A stretch of DNA of 12,413 nucleotides from Patescibacteria group bacterium (GCA_018821685.1 JAHJLO010000116.1:1-12413), one strand, 5' to 3'; positions 6,473-11,765 are shown, numbered from the stretch's first letter. The notes: generated from the letters alone by a model not told the origin. Program-made: numbers and translations.

Positions 6473-6925
6473 ATGTCAGAAGAACAACAAAAAACGACAC
6501 TCAAACAGTTAGCGGACTTCTTTTTTTCAAGTAGTTGGTATTCTTTTTTTACTGTAACCTATTTATTGTTCTTTTTGTATTCAGCCATCTTCTATTTTGA
6601 TAATGTTATTCTTGCAATTAAATTTGTATTTTACACATTAGGTTTATCAACCCCTCTATTAAGTCTTGGATATTTGTTCTGGGGGACAGCTTTCATCATT
6701 GCTCTAATAATTCCTTTCTCGGTGAGTCTTTCCGCAATCTTTATACTTAAAAGTATCTGGACTCAAACAGATTTGCAAATAAAACAAAAATTTATATCAA
6801 CTATTTTTGCAATAATAATAGTGATAACAATTATTATTAGCATGGACGATATTATTCGCAACGTTGCCAAACAAAGTTATCTAGAAGAATTTGCTCAAAA
6901 AACAAATCTATTAGAAAGAATATAA
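6473..6925 (+). CDS. Small membrane protein, unknown function
   Basis: The product has 150 residues with three or four hydrophobic helices (about 24-43, 46-60, 66-92 and 107-124) and a polar C-terminal tail (about 125-150, MDDIIRNVAKQSYLEEFAQ). The N-terminus is polar and cytoplasmic-looking (MSEEQQKTTLKQ). It follows Hsp20 by 35 nt and ends just before a strong terminator, so it is probably the last gene of the PrsW-Hsp20 unit. No Shine-Dalgarno site is present. I recognise no family. Confidence 0.75.
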   Translation: MSEEQQKTTLKQLADFFFSSSWYSFFTVTYLLFFLYSAIFYFDNVILAIKFVFYTLGLSTPLLSLGYLFWGTAFIIALIIPFSVSLSAIFILKSIWTQTDLQIKQKFISTIFAIIIVITIIISMDDIIRNVAKQSYLEEFAQKTNLLERI

Positions 6926-6941
6926 ACTACCTATTAATTAG

Positions 6942-6974
6942 AAAGTACCCAAGAATAAAACCTTGGGTACTTTT
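6942..6974. terminator. Bidirectional terminator between convergent genes
   Basis: AAAGTACCCAAG (6942-6953) pairs perfectly with CTTGGGTACTTT (6962-6973) around an 8-nt loop, with TTTT on the plus strand and TTT on the minus strand. It lies 17 nt past the plus-strand stop and 31 nt past the minus-strand stop at 7005, so it can serve both. Confidence 0.8.
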
Positions 6975-7004
6975 GAATTTAATCCGAAGAAAAAGAAAAG
7001 TTTT

Positions 7005-7238
7005 TTAGCAAATTTCTCTACCTCTATTTGAGATCTCGAGAGATCTTTCTCTTCTATAAAAAAGAACCAAAAGAGCCGAGATGATAGAAACCGATAAAAA
7101 GAAATATGCTCCGAAAAGAATCATCATAGAATTGAATCCGAATTCCATAATTCCGGTCTCTTTAGTAAGAAACAAAGACAAGAAAACCAGAAGCATCAGA
7201 GCAGAAATTAAACAAACCTTCTTCCAAAAAAACTCCAT
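7005..7238 (-). CDS. Small two-helix membrane protein
   Basis: The product has 77 residues with helices at about 7-25 (VCLISALMLLVFLSLFL) and 37-60 (MMILFGAYFFLSVSIISALLVLF), then a basic tail YRRERSLEISNRGR. GGGGG at 7244-7248 lies 5 nt before the ATG. It follows another small two-helix gene by 28 nt and is probably cotranscribed. No family is recognised. A plus-strand frame also spans this stretch, but the helix pattern and ribosome site favour the minus strand. Confidence 0.6.
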   Translation of the reverse strand: MEFFWKKVCLISALMLLVFLSLFLTKETGIMEFGFNSMMILFGAYFFLSVSIISALLVLFYRRERSLEISNRGREIC

Positions 7239-7266
7239 ATTAACCCCCGTATCTAATTGTTTGACT

Positions 7267-7476
7267 CTAAAATATTCTCTTTTCTCTTTTTTTCACAGCG
7301 AAAATCCCAGTAATAATGAAAACAACAACACAAACAACCACAAAGAATCTCAAAGGAGTGTGGAGAAATAGAGCCGTTTTGTTTTTGTCTAAAATCACAA
7401 AAAGAATCATCGAAAAGAAAGCACTGGTTACAGAAATTCGACAAGCCCAAAGATAAAACTTTTCCATATTTTTCAT
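7267..7476 (-). CDS. Small two-helix membrane protein
   Basis: The product has 69 residues with helices at about 9-29 and 41-60 and a basic end KKREKRIF. AGAGAGG at 7484-7490 lies 7 nt before ATG 7476, which favours this start over the in-frame ATG at 7467. Its size and layout match the next gene (7005-7238), so the two may be a diverged tandem pair, though the sequences show little obvious identity. It lies 82 nt downstream of truB on the same strand. Function is unknown. Confidence 0.6.
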   Translation of the reverse strand: MKNMEKFYLWACRISVTSAFFSMILFVILDKNKTALFLHTPLRFFVVVCVVVFIITGIFAVKKREKRIF

Positions 7477-7558
7477 AAAATAACCTCTCTCTTATTTAAT
7501 TCATCTGAACATCTGAAAAATAATCTATAAAAACTATATCAAAAAAAATATGTTTTTA

Positions 7559-8299
7559 CTAATAAAAGGACAAAATCCCTGTTCGTTTAATTGAAAAGGC
7601 AAGGGAACTAACTCCTATTTTTTCCCCTAACTCATTGGCAATTCCTCTAACGTAGGTTCCACTTGAGCACTTTATTTTTACCTTTAAAATAGGGAAGTGC
7701 ACTTCCCTATTTTTACTTAAAATTTTTTCCCACTCTTCTAAAATCTGATTTTGGCGAAAATCACCTTTTACCTTAGATATTCTTTCTTTTATATTATTAA
7801 GCAAATCCTTCCCATTAACTTCTCTTTGACCTAAAAATTCAATGTCGTAAACCTCAACCTCCCTCTCTGGGATTTTAATCTCATCCAACCTCCCTTCTCT
7901 CGCCCATTGGAAAAGTTGTTTCCCCTCAACCGTCATCGAAGAATAGGGAGGATATTTTTGGTTAAATTTACCCACTAAATCCTCCAACAACCCGGTTACA
8001 GTAGAATCTACAGTAACTGAGTTACTGTGAAATTTTGGAATTCCAAGAATATCATAGGTGTCAGTTTTAAAACCCCAAAGAATTTCGAATTCATATTCTT
8101 TACCTAAGCCTAAATATTTATCTTTGTTTTTGCATTCCTCCCCGACAAGCACCAATAAAACACCCTGAGCCATGGGGTCTAAACGTCCAGCATAGGTCAT
8201 TTTTTCATCTTTATATACTGGGTTTTCTTTCTTAAACCTCTCAATAGTTTCCAGAGGGGTCTCCCCTTCTTCTTTATATAACTCTAGAACTTTTTCCAT
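7559..8299 (-). CDS. truB: tRNA pseudouridine(55) synthase TruB
   Basis: TruB isomerises U55 in the T-loop of tRNAs to pseudouridine. The product is 246 residues from ATG 8299. A longer frame begins at TTG 8305 but has no support, and the -10 box TATACT sits at 8306-8311. The motif TYAGRLDPMAQGVL (35-48) holds catalytic Asp41. KYLGLGKEYEFEILWGFKTDTYD and SGTYVRGIANELGE (near 215-228) match further conserved TruB blocks. The N-terminal KPxGxT block is degenerate (KEEGETPLETI) and no PUA domain is present, making it shorter than the E. coli enzyme (about 314 residues). This short variant is what I would expect in Patescibacteria. It is divergent from a small-RNA-like unit whose promoter lies only 25 bp away. 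Confidence 0.92.
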   Translation of the reverse strand: MEKVLELYKEEGETPLETIERFKKENPVYKDEKMTYAGRLDPMAQGVLLVLVGEECKNKDKYLGLGKEYEFEILWGFKTDTYDILGIPKFHSNSVTVDSTVTGLLEDLVGKFNQKYPPYSSMTVEGKQLFQWAREGRLDEIKIPEREVEVYDIEFLGQREVNGKDLLNNIKERISKVKGDFRQNQILEEWEKILSKNREVHFPILKVKIKCSSGTYVRGIANELGEKIGVSSLAFSIKRTGILSFY

Positions 8300-8305
8300 A
8301 GACAA

Positions 8306-8311
8306 AGTATA
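8306..8311 (-). promoter_or_regulatory. -10 box of truB, leaderless start
   Basis: Minus-strand TATACT ends 6 nt before the truB ATG at 8299, placing transcription start at the start codon. The -35 region is weak (TATTTT). There is no Shine-Dalgarno site. Confidence 0.55.
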
Positions 8312-8320
8312 TGTAAAAAA

Positions 8321-8341
8321 AATTAAGAAAAATACTTGACA
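8321..8341 (+). repeat. Shared upstream promoter element, copy 1
   Basis: AATTAAGAAAAAT (8321-8333), two bases, then TTGACA (8336-8341). The same 13 bases at the same spacing precede the -35 of the second RNA unit (9308-9328). The A-rich content suits an UP element. Confidence 0.6.
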
Positions 8342-8363
8342 TACAATGCATTCGTGCTAATCT
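8336..8363 (+). promoter_or_regulatory. Strong promoter of structured RNA unit 1
   Basis: Perfect -35 TTGACA (8336-8341), 16-nt spacer, extended -10 TGC-TAATCT (8355-8363). The predicted start is near 8370. Confidence 0.75.
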
Positions 8364-8409
8364 TTTAATCAGGCATCTACGTTAATCTGTTAACTAGGAG
8401 GGTCAGCCA

Positions 8410-8532
8410 ATGATTTCAAAGATCTGAAATGATTTTTGGAAAGATTATCTGCAAAAAGTTGTACTCTTGTACAAAGACACCAATGATTTATTTGGTACCC
8501 TAGCGGAAGACCAACCGCTCAGAGAGAAATAG
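8410..8532 (+). other. Short Shine-Dalgarno-led frame with in-frame TGA at codon 6
   Basis: AGGAGGG at 8396-8402 is ideally placed for ATG 8410. The frame reads five codons (MISKI), TGA at 8425-8427, then 34 open codons (starting NDFWKDYLQKVVLLYKDTND) to TAG at 8530, just before the terminator. The part after TGA reads like a natural amphipathic peptide. Options are a pseudogene by a single nonsense change, UGA read-through or recoding, a five-residue leader peptide, or chance within a structured RNA. The TGA lies in the right arm of a hairpin that also covers the start codon. Confidence 0.35.
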
Positions 8533-8544
8533 GTCACTATAAGT

Positions 8545-8577
8545 CCCCAGCTCAGAAATATCGAGCTGGGGCATTTT
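8545..8577 (+). terminator. Rho-independent terminator of RNA unit 1
   Basis: CCCCAGCTC (8545-8553) pairs with GAGCTGGGG (8563-8571) around a 9-nt loop, followed by CATTTTAATTT. Confidence 0.88.
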
Positions 8578-8628
8578 AATTTAAGCCTAAATTTTTATAT
8601 TATTAAAATATTGAAACACAAAATATTC

Positions 8629-8656
8629 TTGACAAAAACCCGTCATAGAGTTTAAC
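8629..8656 (+). promoter_or_regulatory. Promoter of the 8760 gene
   Basis: Perfect TTGACA (8629-8634), 16 nt, TTTAAC (8651-8656, weak -10). The leader to the ATG is about 95 nt and contains the palindrome at 8660-8674 and a GATAC/GTATC hairpin near 8684-8698. Confidence 0.5.
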
Positions 8657-8659
8657 AAA

Positions 8660-8674
8660 AAACAGAATCTGTTT
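8660..8674. promoter_or_regulatory. Operator-like 15-bp palindrome
   Basis: AAACAGA-A-TCTGTTT is a perfect odd palindrome located at the expected transcription start of the 8760 gene, a classic position for a repressor. No matching regulator is encoded in the window. Confidence 0.4.
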
Positions 8675-8759
8675 ACTTTTAAAGATACGAAGGGTATCCT
8701 TTTATCAGAGCGGTTGAAAAAGATTTTTTACCCTAAAAAAGAAGAAAAGGAGACTTGCG

Positions 8760-9257
8760 ATGTCAACAATAAAAAAATGTAGAAAGTATTATGACCAACT
8801 TCTCCAGGCCCAAACATTCGAAGAAATGACACCTGTGGCTTTAGACATAATAGACCGAATGCCTACAGGAGTTGTACAAGGATGCGGACCTATCACAACG
8901 GGGGGATTTGGTTGTAAAACAAAAAATATTTTTGCGATATGCTCTGTGATAGAACATCTTCAAAGGCAGGGATATCATGTATTCAACCAAATGTTTTTTG
9001 AAGAACATGTTGAAAGAATTTGGAAAGCAACAGAAATAAGTGGCTACCCAAACAAGTTACTAGAAGATTTTTATCGAGATATTTTCGAAACAGGAATGAT
9101 TAAGCACATGATATTCATTCCTTCTTGGAAAAGCTCGAAAGGATCAAGGTGGGAAATGAGACAGGCTCGTCGTCTGAATATTCCGACGACAATCCTTTCC
9201 TGGAAAGAATTCCATTTTGCTCTAAAAGAATCTAGATTTAACTTGGTAGAAAACTAA
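8760..9257 (+). CDS. Nucleoside 2-deoxyribosyltransferase/DUF4406-like protein
   Basis: The product has 165 residues. A helical N-terminus (about 1-34) precedes a Rossmann-like core with GPITTGG (43-49), N56 after it, the segment EHLQRQGYHVFNQ (65-77), W88, IFIPSW (118-123) and GSRWEMRQARRLNIPT (128-143), where E132 takes the place of the catalytic Glu. These blocks and their order match the nucleoside 2-deoxyribosyltransferase/DUF4406 superfamily, whose members cut or move bases on deoxynucleosides or nucleotides. The exact substrate cannot be told. A strong AAGGAGA site lies 6 nt before the ATG. The gene has its own promoter, operator-like palindrome and terminator, so it is a single-gene unit between two RNA-like units. 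Confidence 0.65.
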   Translation: MSTIKKCRKYYDQLLQAQTFEEMTPVALDIIDRMPTGVVQGCGPITTGGFGCKTKNIFAICSVIEHLQRQGYHVFNQMFFEEHVERIWKATEISGYPNKLLEDFYRDIFETGMIKHMIFIPSWKSSKGSRWEMRQARRLNIPTTILSWKEFHFALKESRFNLVEN

Positions 9258-9279
9258 GCTTTCCGACAAGAAGTCCTCT

Positions 9280-9306
9280 ATAAAGCCCCGAACTTTGGGG
9301 CTTTAT
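9280..9306 (+). terminator. Terminator of the 8760 gene
   Basis: ATAAAGCCCC (9280-9289) pairs perfectly with GGGGCTTTAT (9297-9306) around a 7-nt loop. The T-rich 3' side supports termination, 23 nt past the stop. Confidence 0.85.
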
Positions 9307-9307
9307 T

Positions 9308-9328
9308 AATTAAGAAAAATTTTTGACA
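9308..9328 (+). repeat. Shared upstream promoter element, copy 2
   Basis: AATTAAGAAAAAT (9308-9320), two bases, TTGACA (9323-9328): identical in sequence and spacing to 8321-8341. Confidence 0.6.
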
Positions 9329-9351
9329 AATCATTGATGTTTAAGTACTAT
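9323..9351 (+). promoter_or_regulatory. Promoter of short RNA unit 2
   Basis: Perfect TTGACA (9323-9328), 17-nt spacer, TACTAT (9346-9351). The predicted start is near 9358. Confidence 0.65.
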
Positions 9352-9357
9352 ACCAGC

Positions 9358-9460
9358 AAGGTTCGTAGAGAAAGGGAGGAATGACCAACCATTCAATCTT
9401 TAAAAATAGGAGTTGACCTCAAACAACTCAAAAGCCCCTGGATTTCTCAGGGGCTTTTTT
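9358..9460 (+). ncRNA. Candidate small RNA, about 105 nt
   Basis: The unit is framed by a promoter and a strong terminator. It holds no credible gene: the only ATG frame (9381-9416, 11 codons to TGA) has GGAGG only one base before the ATG, too close to use. AGTTG/CAACT (9411-9428) can form a small stem before the terminator. A purine-rich GGGAGG patch (9374-9379) is exposed. This resembles a small regulatory RNA, but no family is recognised. Confidence 0.5.
9430..9460 (+). terminator. Strong Rho-independent terminator of RNA unit 2
   Basis: AAAAGCCCCTG (9430-9440) pairs with CAGGGGCTTTT (9448-9458) around a 7-nt loop, ending in six Ts. The A-run on the other side also lets it work for leftward transcripts from 9476. 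Confidence 0.92.
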
Positions 9461-9475
9461 AATTCTAAACTTATG

Positions 9476-9598
9476 CTACTCTAAATACAAAGTACGATGA
9501 TGTGATTGAGTGAGTTTCCGTTTAAAACGGCGGCCGTAATTACAACGGTCCATAAAGGTTTGTTTATCAAAAGTGCGACGACGAACTGAAAACCTCAA
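9476..9598 (-). CDS. Possible 40-residue Arg/His-rich small protein (doubtful)
   Basis: From TTG 9598 the minus strand reads 40 codons to TAG. The product is very basic (RFSVRRRTFDKQ, YGRRFKRKL, QSHHRTLYLE), with CGN arginine codons and higher GC than the surroundings. There is no Shine-Dalgarno site and no ATG except Met16. The 9430-9458 hairpin would end the transcript. It may be a nucleic-acid-binding micro-protein, a gene remnant, or chance. The rest of 9461-9648 holds only a 13-bp palindrome (9518-9530) and the hisS promoter. Confidence 0.25.
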   Translation of the reverse strand: MRFSVRRRTFDKQTFMDRCNYGRRFKRKLTQSHHRTLYLE

Positions 9599-9634
9599 TC
9601 TATCATTGTGCTTTTTTTATTTCTCCATTTTTGC

Positions 9635-9640
9635 TAAACT
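9635..9640 (+). promoter_or_regulatory. -10-like box of hisS, leaderless start
   Basis: TAAACT ends 8 nt before ATG 9649. No Shine-Dalgarno site exists and the -35 region is only T-rich, so this is the weakest of the leaderless promoters. Confidence 0.4.
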
Positions 9641-9648
9641 TTAAAGAC

Positions 9649-10911
9649 ATGAATAAATTAAGCACAGAATCATACAAAGGGGTTCGGGATTTTTATCCTG
9701 AAGACAAATTTGTACAAGAATATATTTTTGGTAAAATGCGAAAAGTCGTGGAGGCTTTTGGATATGAAGAATACGACGCTTCTATATTAGAACCAACGGA
9801 CCTATACCGAGCAAAATCAGGAGAGGAATTAATTAATGAGCAGGTTTATAATTTTGAAGATAGAGGAGGTCGTGATGTAACACTTCGTCCAGAAATGACA
9901 CCAACATTGGCTAGGATGGTGGCAAAGAAAAAAAGAGATTTAGGCTTCCCTCTTCGTTGGTACTCAATTCCTAATTTCTTTAGATATGAAAGACCGCAGA
10001 AAGGTAGGTTGAGAGAGTTTTGGCAGTTAAATGCGGATGTTTTTGGTGTTGAAGGAATTGAAGCTGAGGTTGAAATAATTACAATGTCCTATAAAATAAT
10101 GCGCGAATTAGGAGCTGTTGAAAAAGATTTTATAATTAAGATAAACGACAGAGATTTTATTAATTTCTTTTTAACAGATTTTAATTTAAGTGAAGAAGAG
10201 AAATATAAAGTAACTAAAATTTTTGATAGGAAAAATAAAACAGAAGTTTCAAAATTTGAAAATGAAATTGAAGAAATTTTAGGAGATAAATCAAATGTTT
10301 TTTTAAATAAAATTAGTGAATTAGAAAATGCTGAAGGGAAAACTCCTGCAGACATAAAAAATTTAATGGAGAAACTAGAAAAAGCTGGAATTACAAATGT
10401 GGTATTTGACCCATTCTTGATGAGAGGTTTAGATTACTATACTGGGATTGTTTTTGAAGTATTTGATACTAATCCGGACAACAACAGAGCAATGTTTGGA
10501 GGTGGACGTTATGACAGATTGTTGGAAATTTTTGACGGTGAAAAAGTCCCCGCGTTTGGTTTTGGAATGGGAGATGTTACAGCTTTGGAATTTTTAAAAA
10601 GTCGAGACCTTATTCCTGAATATATTTCATTAACTGATTTATATTTATGCATACTTGATGAAAAATATACAGAATTTACAGATGACTTAGCCCAAGCACT
10701 TAGAGCTCAAGATATAAATGTAGTAGTTGATTATTCCTATAAAAAAATCGACAAACAACTAAAAAACGCCGATAAAAAGAAAGTTCCCTTTGTAATTTGT
10801 ATCGGAGAAAATGAGGTTAAGAATGATAAATTTGTGTTAAAGAGGATGGTTGATGGAAAAGAATTTGAAGTAAGTAGAGGGGAAATTAAAACAGTTATAG
10901 AAAAAATTTAA
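9649..10911 (+). CDS. hisS: Histidyl-tRNA synthetase
   Basis: HisS charges tRNA-His with histidine in the cytoplasm. The product is 420 residues from ATG 9649. A frame from TTG 9631 adds six residues but lies across the promoter. The start KLSTESYKGVRDFYPED is typical. Class II marks are LRPEMTPTLARM (about 79-90), motif 2 FRYERPQKGRLREFWQLNADVFG (about 108-130), the HisA motif LMRGLDYYTG (about 257-266) and the HisB motif GGGRYDRL (about 284-291). Motif 3 reads AFGFGMGDV (303-310) in place of the common GxGxER, a variant I associate with some bacterial HisS lineages. The C-terminal anticodon-binding domain covers about 325-420. No neighbouring his or aaRS genes are present. Confidence 0.96.
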   Translation: MNKLSTESYKGVRDFYPEDKFVQEYIFGKMRKVVEAFGYEEYDASILEPTDLYRAKSGEELINEQVYNFEDRGGRDVTLRPEMTPTLARMVAKKKRDLGFPLRWYSIPNFFRYERPQKGRLREFWQLNADVFGVEGIEAEVEIITMSYKIMRELGAVEKDFIIKINDRDFINFFLTDFNLSEEEKYKVTKIFDRKNKTEVSKFENEIEEILGDKSNVFLNKISELENAEGKTPADIKNLMEKLEKAGITNVVFDPFLMRGLDYYTGIVFEVFDTNPDNNRAMFGGGRYDRLLEIFDGEKVPAFGFGMGDVTALEFLKSRDLIPEYISLTDLYLCILDEKYTEFTDDLAQALRAQDINVVVDYSYKKIDKQLKNADKKKVPFVICIGENEVKNDKFVLKRMVDGKEFEVSRGEIKTVIEKI

Positions 10912-10965
10912 TACTTAATTGGTGATAAAATTTTTAATCTTTAGGAAAAATTTAAATAATTAAAT

Positions 10966-11004
10966 TAAAAAATGGCGTTACTGTTCTAGAACAGTAACGC
11001 CATT
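10966..11004 (-). terminator. 34-bp perfect palindrome, terminator of the 11010 gene
   Basis: Positions 10971-11004 are a perfect palindrome with no spacer (centre TTCTAGAA; outer arms AATGGCGTTAC/GTAACGCCATT). On the minus strand six Ts follow (10967-10972). It lies 6 nt past the leftward stop and 60 nt past the hisS stop. On the plus side no T-tract follows, so it mainly serves the leftward gene. Confidence 0.88.
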
Positions 11005-11009
11005 AACCT

Positions 11010-11498
11010 TTATAAAGAAACTTCTTTGGTAGATACCCTTTTGGATATCTTCACCTCTAGTTCAGGGGTGATTATTTCTTTATACTTCTTTGATAAAATC
11101 TTTTCCTCCATGGTGAGGGTTAATTTTTTAAAGTCTCTTGAAATTTCGGCATTGACAGAGACTCCTAAATCATACTTCCGTGTTGTTTGTTGGTAAAACC
11201 CAAGCTTTATAGCTATTGTCTGAATTACCGGGACTGGTAGAATATTGTCTGATGGAGCTAAGACTTTGATTAACTCCCAATTTCTTTGAAAGCAATATCT
11301 TTGTAGTATCGGCTTTCTTGAATTATTTTGGATCCATCTACTACATTCTAGATCCTCGGGAAACCCCTTTTCTTTCATGAAGGTTAATATTTCATGATTT
11401 GCTTTTGTAATTACAGAATCAGGTTCTGCATAAGCAGAATCTACCTGACAAATAGTAACAACAGCAACGATGCAAAACGCTTTAATTAAATTCTTCAT
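11010..11498 (-). CDS. Secreted protein of unknown function
   Basis: The product has 162 residues. Residues 1-24 are a Sec signal peptide (MKNLIKAFCIVAVVTICQ, cut near AYA-EP). VTIC is not a lipobox because Ile precedes the Cys. The mature part holds two Cys close together (LECSRW and QRYCFQ), which could form a disulfide, and a Lys-rich second half (about 118-162). I recognise no family. GGGGAG lies 6 nt before the ATG, and a promoter (11550-11578) and strong terminator make it a single-gene unit. Signal peptide, Shine-Dalgarno start and unknown function resemble the style of the exported module at 985-2926. Confidence 0.8.
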   Translation of the reverse strand: MKNLIKAFCIVAVVTICQVDSAYAEPDSVITKANHEILTFMKEKGFPEDLECSRWIQNNSRKPILQRYCFQRNWELIKVLAPSDNILPVPVIQTIAIKLGFYQQTTRKYDLGVSVNAEISRDFKKLTLTMEEKILSKKYKEIITPELEVKISKRVSTKEVSL

Positions 11499-11549
11499 TT
11501 ATTTCTCCCCTTCTATTTTTTTCAAAAAACACCAAATGAACCTACAAGA

Positions 11550-11578
11550 AGCATACTAGAAAAAACACAGAATGTCAA
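11550..11578 (-). promoter_or_regulatory. Promoter of the secreted-protein gene
   Basis: On the minus strand TTGACA (11573-11578), 17 nt, TATGCT (11550-11555). The leader to the ATG is about 45 nt with GGGGAG near its end. Confidence 0.65.
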
Positions 11579-11632
11579 TAGTTTTGGTATTTAGTTGGTT
11601 TTTTGGTAAAATAAGGGTTCTAAACGATTAAA

Positions 11633-11744
11633 TTTCCTGGATTGCTTCGTTCTACTCGCAAAGACGACGGTGAGCGAAGTTCACCGTCGTCAACGAAAAG
11701 CTCCTCTTTTCGTCTTCACGAGCGAAGCGAAGTGATCCAGGAAA
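11633..11744. repeat. 112-bp nested palindromic element (MITE/REP-like)
   Basis: Outer arms TTTCCTGGAT/ATCCAGGAAA (11633-11642, 11735-11744) are perfect, and pairing continues imperfectly for about 24 more bases on each side, roughly 26 of 34 in all. Inside are two further hairpins: GACGACGGTGA/TCACCGTCGTC (11663-11673, 11681-11691) and ACGAAAAG/CTTTTCGT (11693-11700, 11706-11713), giving a three-way fold. GCGAAG units recur. The GC content is higher than around it. It resembles the GCGAAGCGA-rich dispersed palindromes of some Rickettsiales and uncultured genomes. It occupies the gap before the exonuclease gene. Confidence 0.8.
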
Positions 11745-11765
11745 ATAAATAATAAATCTAATGAA

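Larger units (their letters stand above)
8370..8577 (+). ncRNA. Candidate structured RNA or short leader transcript, about 205 nt
   Basis: A strong promoter (8336-8363) and a strong terminator (8545-8577) frame a unit with no intact gene. Several small hairpins follow in series: ATTTCA/TGAAAT (8413-8430, hiding an ATG), TTGTAC/GTACAA (8459-8474), ACCAA/TTGGT (8479-8496), AGCGG/CCGCT (8502-8519) and the terminator. An AGGAGGG site (8396-8402) 7 nt before ATG 8410 suggests it might be translated; see the 8410-8532 frame. I do not match it to tmRNA, 6S, SRP RNA or a known riboswitch. It could be a small regulatory RNA or the message of a tiny protein. Confidence 0.55.

Noticed and set aside
7081..7371. 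Plus-strand 96-residue frame
   Set aside because: It overlaps two minus-strand genes that have ribosome sites and clear membrane-helix patterns, and its own product is low-complexity and polar.
7502..7517. Tandem repeat CATCTGAA x2
   Set aside because: Two 8-bp units in an AT-rich gap are within chance and match no functional site.
8300..8305. truB start at TTG 8305
   Set aside because: ATG 8299 lies two codons in and is correctly placed for a leaderless start from TATACT 8306-8311.
8429..8503. 24-codon frame MIFGKIICKK... inside RNA unit 1
   Set aside because: No ribosome site at proper distance; the upstream Shine-Dalgarno fits ATG 8410 instead.
8410..8532. Wholesale UGA reassignment (code 25 or 4) in this genome
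   Set aside because: Long genes such as hisS and the permease read through with no in-frame TGA, and glycine and tryptophan use standard codons.
9381..9416. 11-codon frame MTNHSIFKNRS in RNA unit 2
   Set aside because: The GGAGG is one base before the ATG, too close for initiation, and the product is too short to judge.
9510..9600. Possible tRNA in the GC-richer gap before hisS
   Set aside because: No acceptor stem or standard T-loop can be found; the GGTTTG stretch lacks the rest of the consensus.
9631..9648. hisS start at TTG 9631
   Set aside because: It covers the -10-like box, and typical HisS sequence starts at the ATG.
11633..11744. CRISPR array
   Set aside because: There are no regularly spaced direct repeats; the structure is nested inverted repeats.
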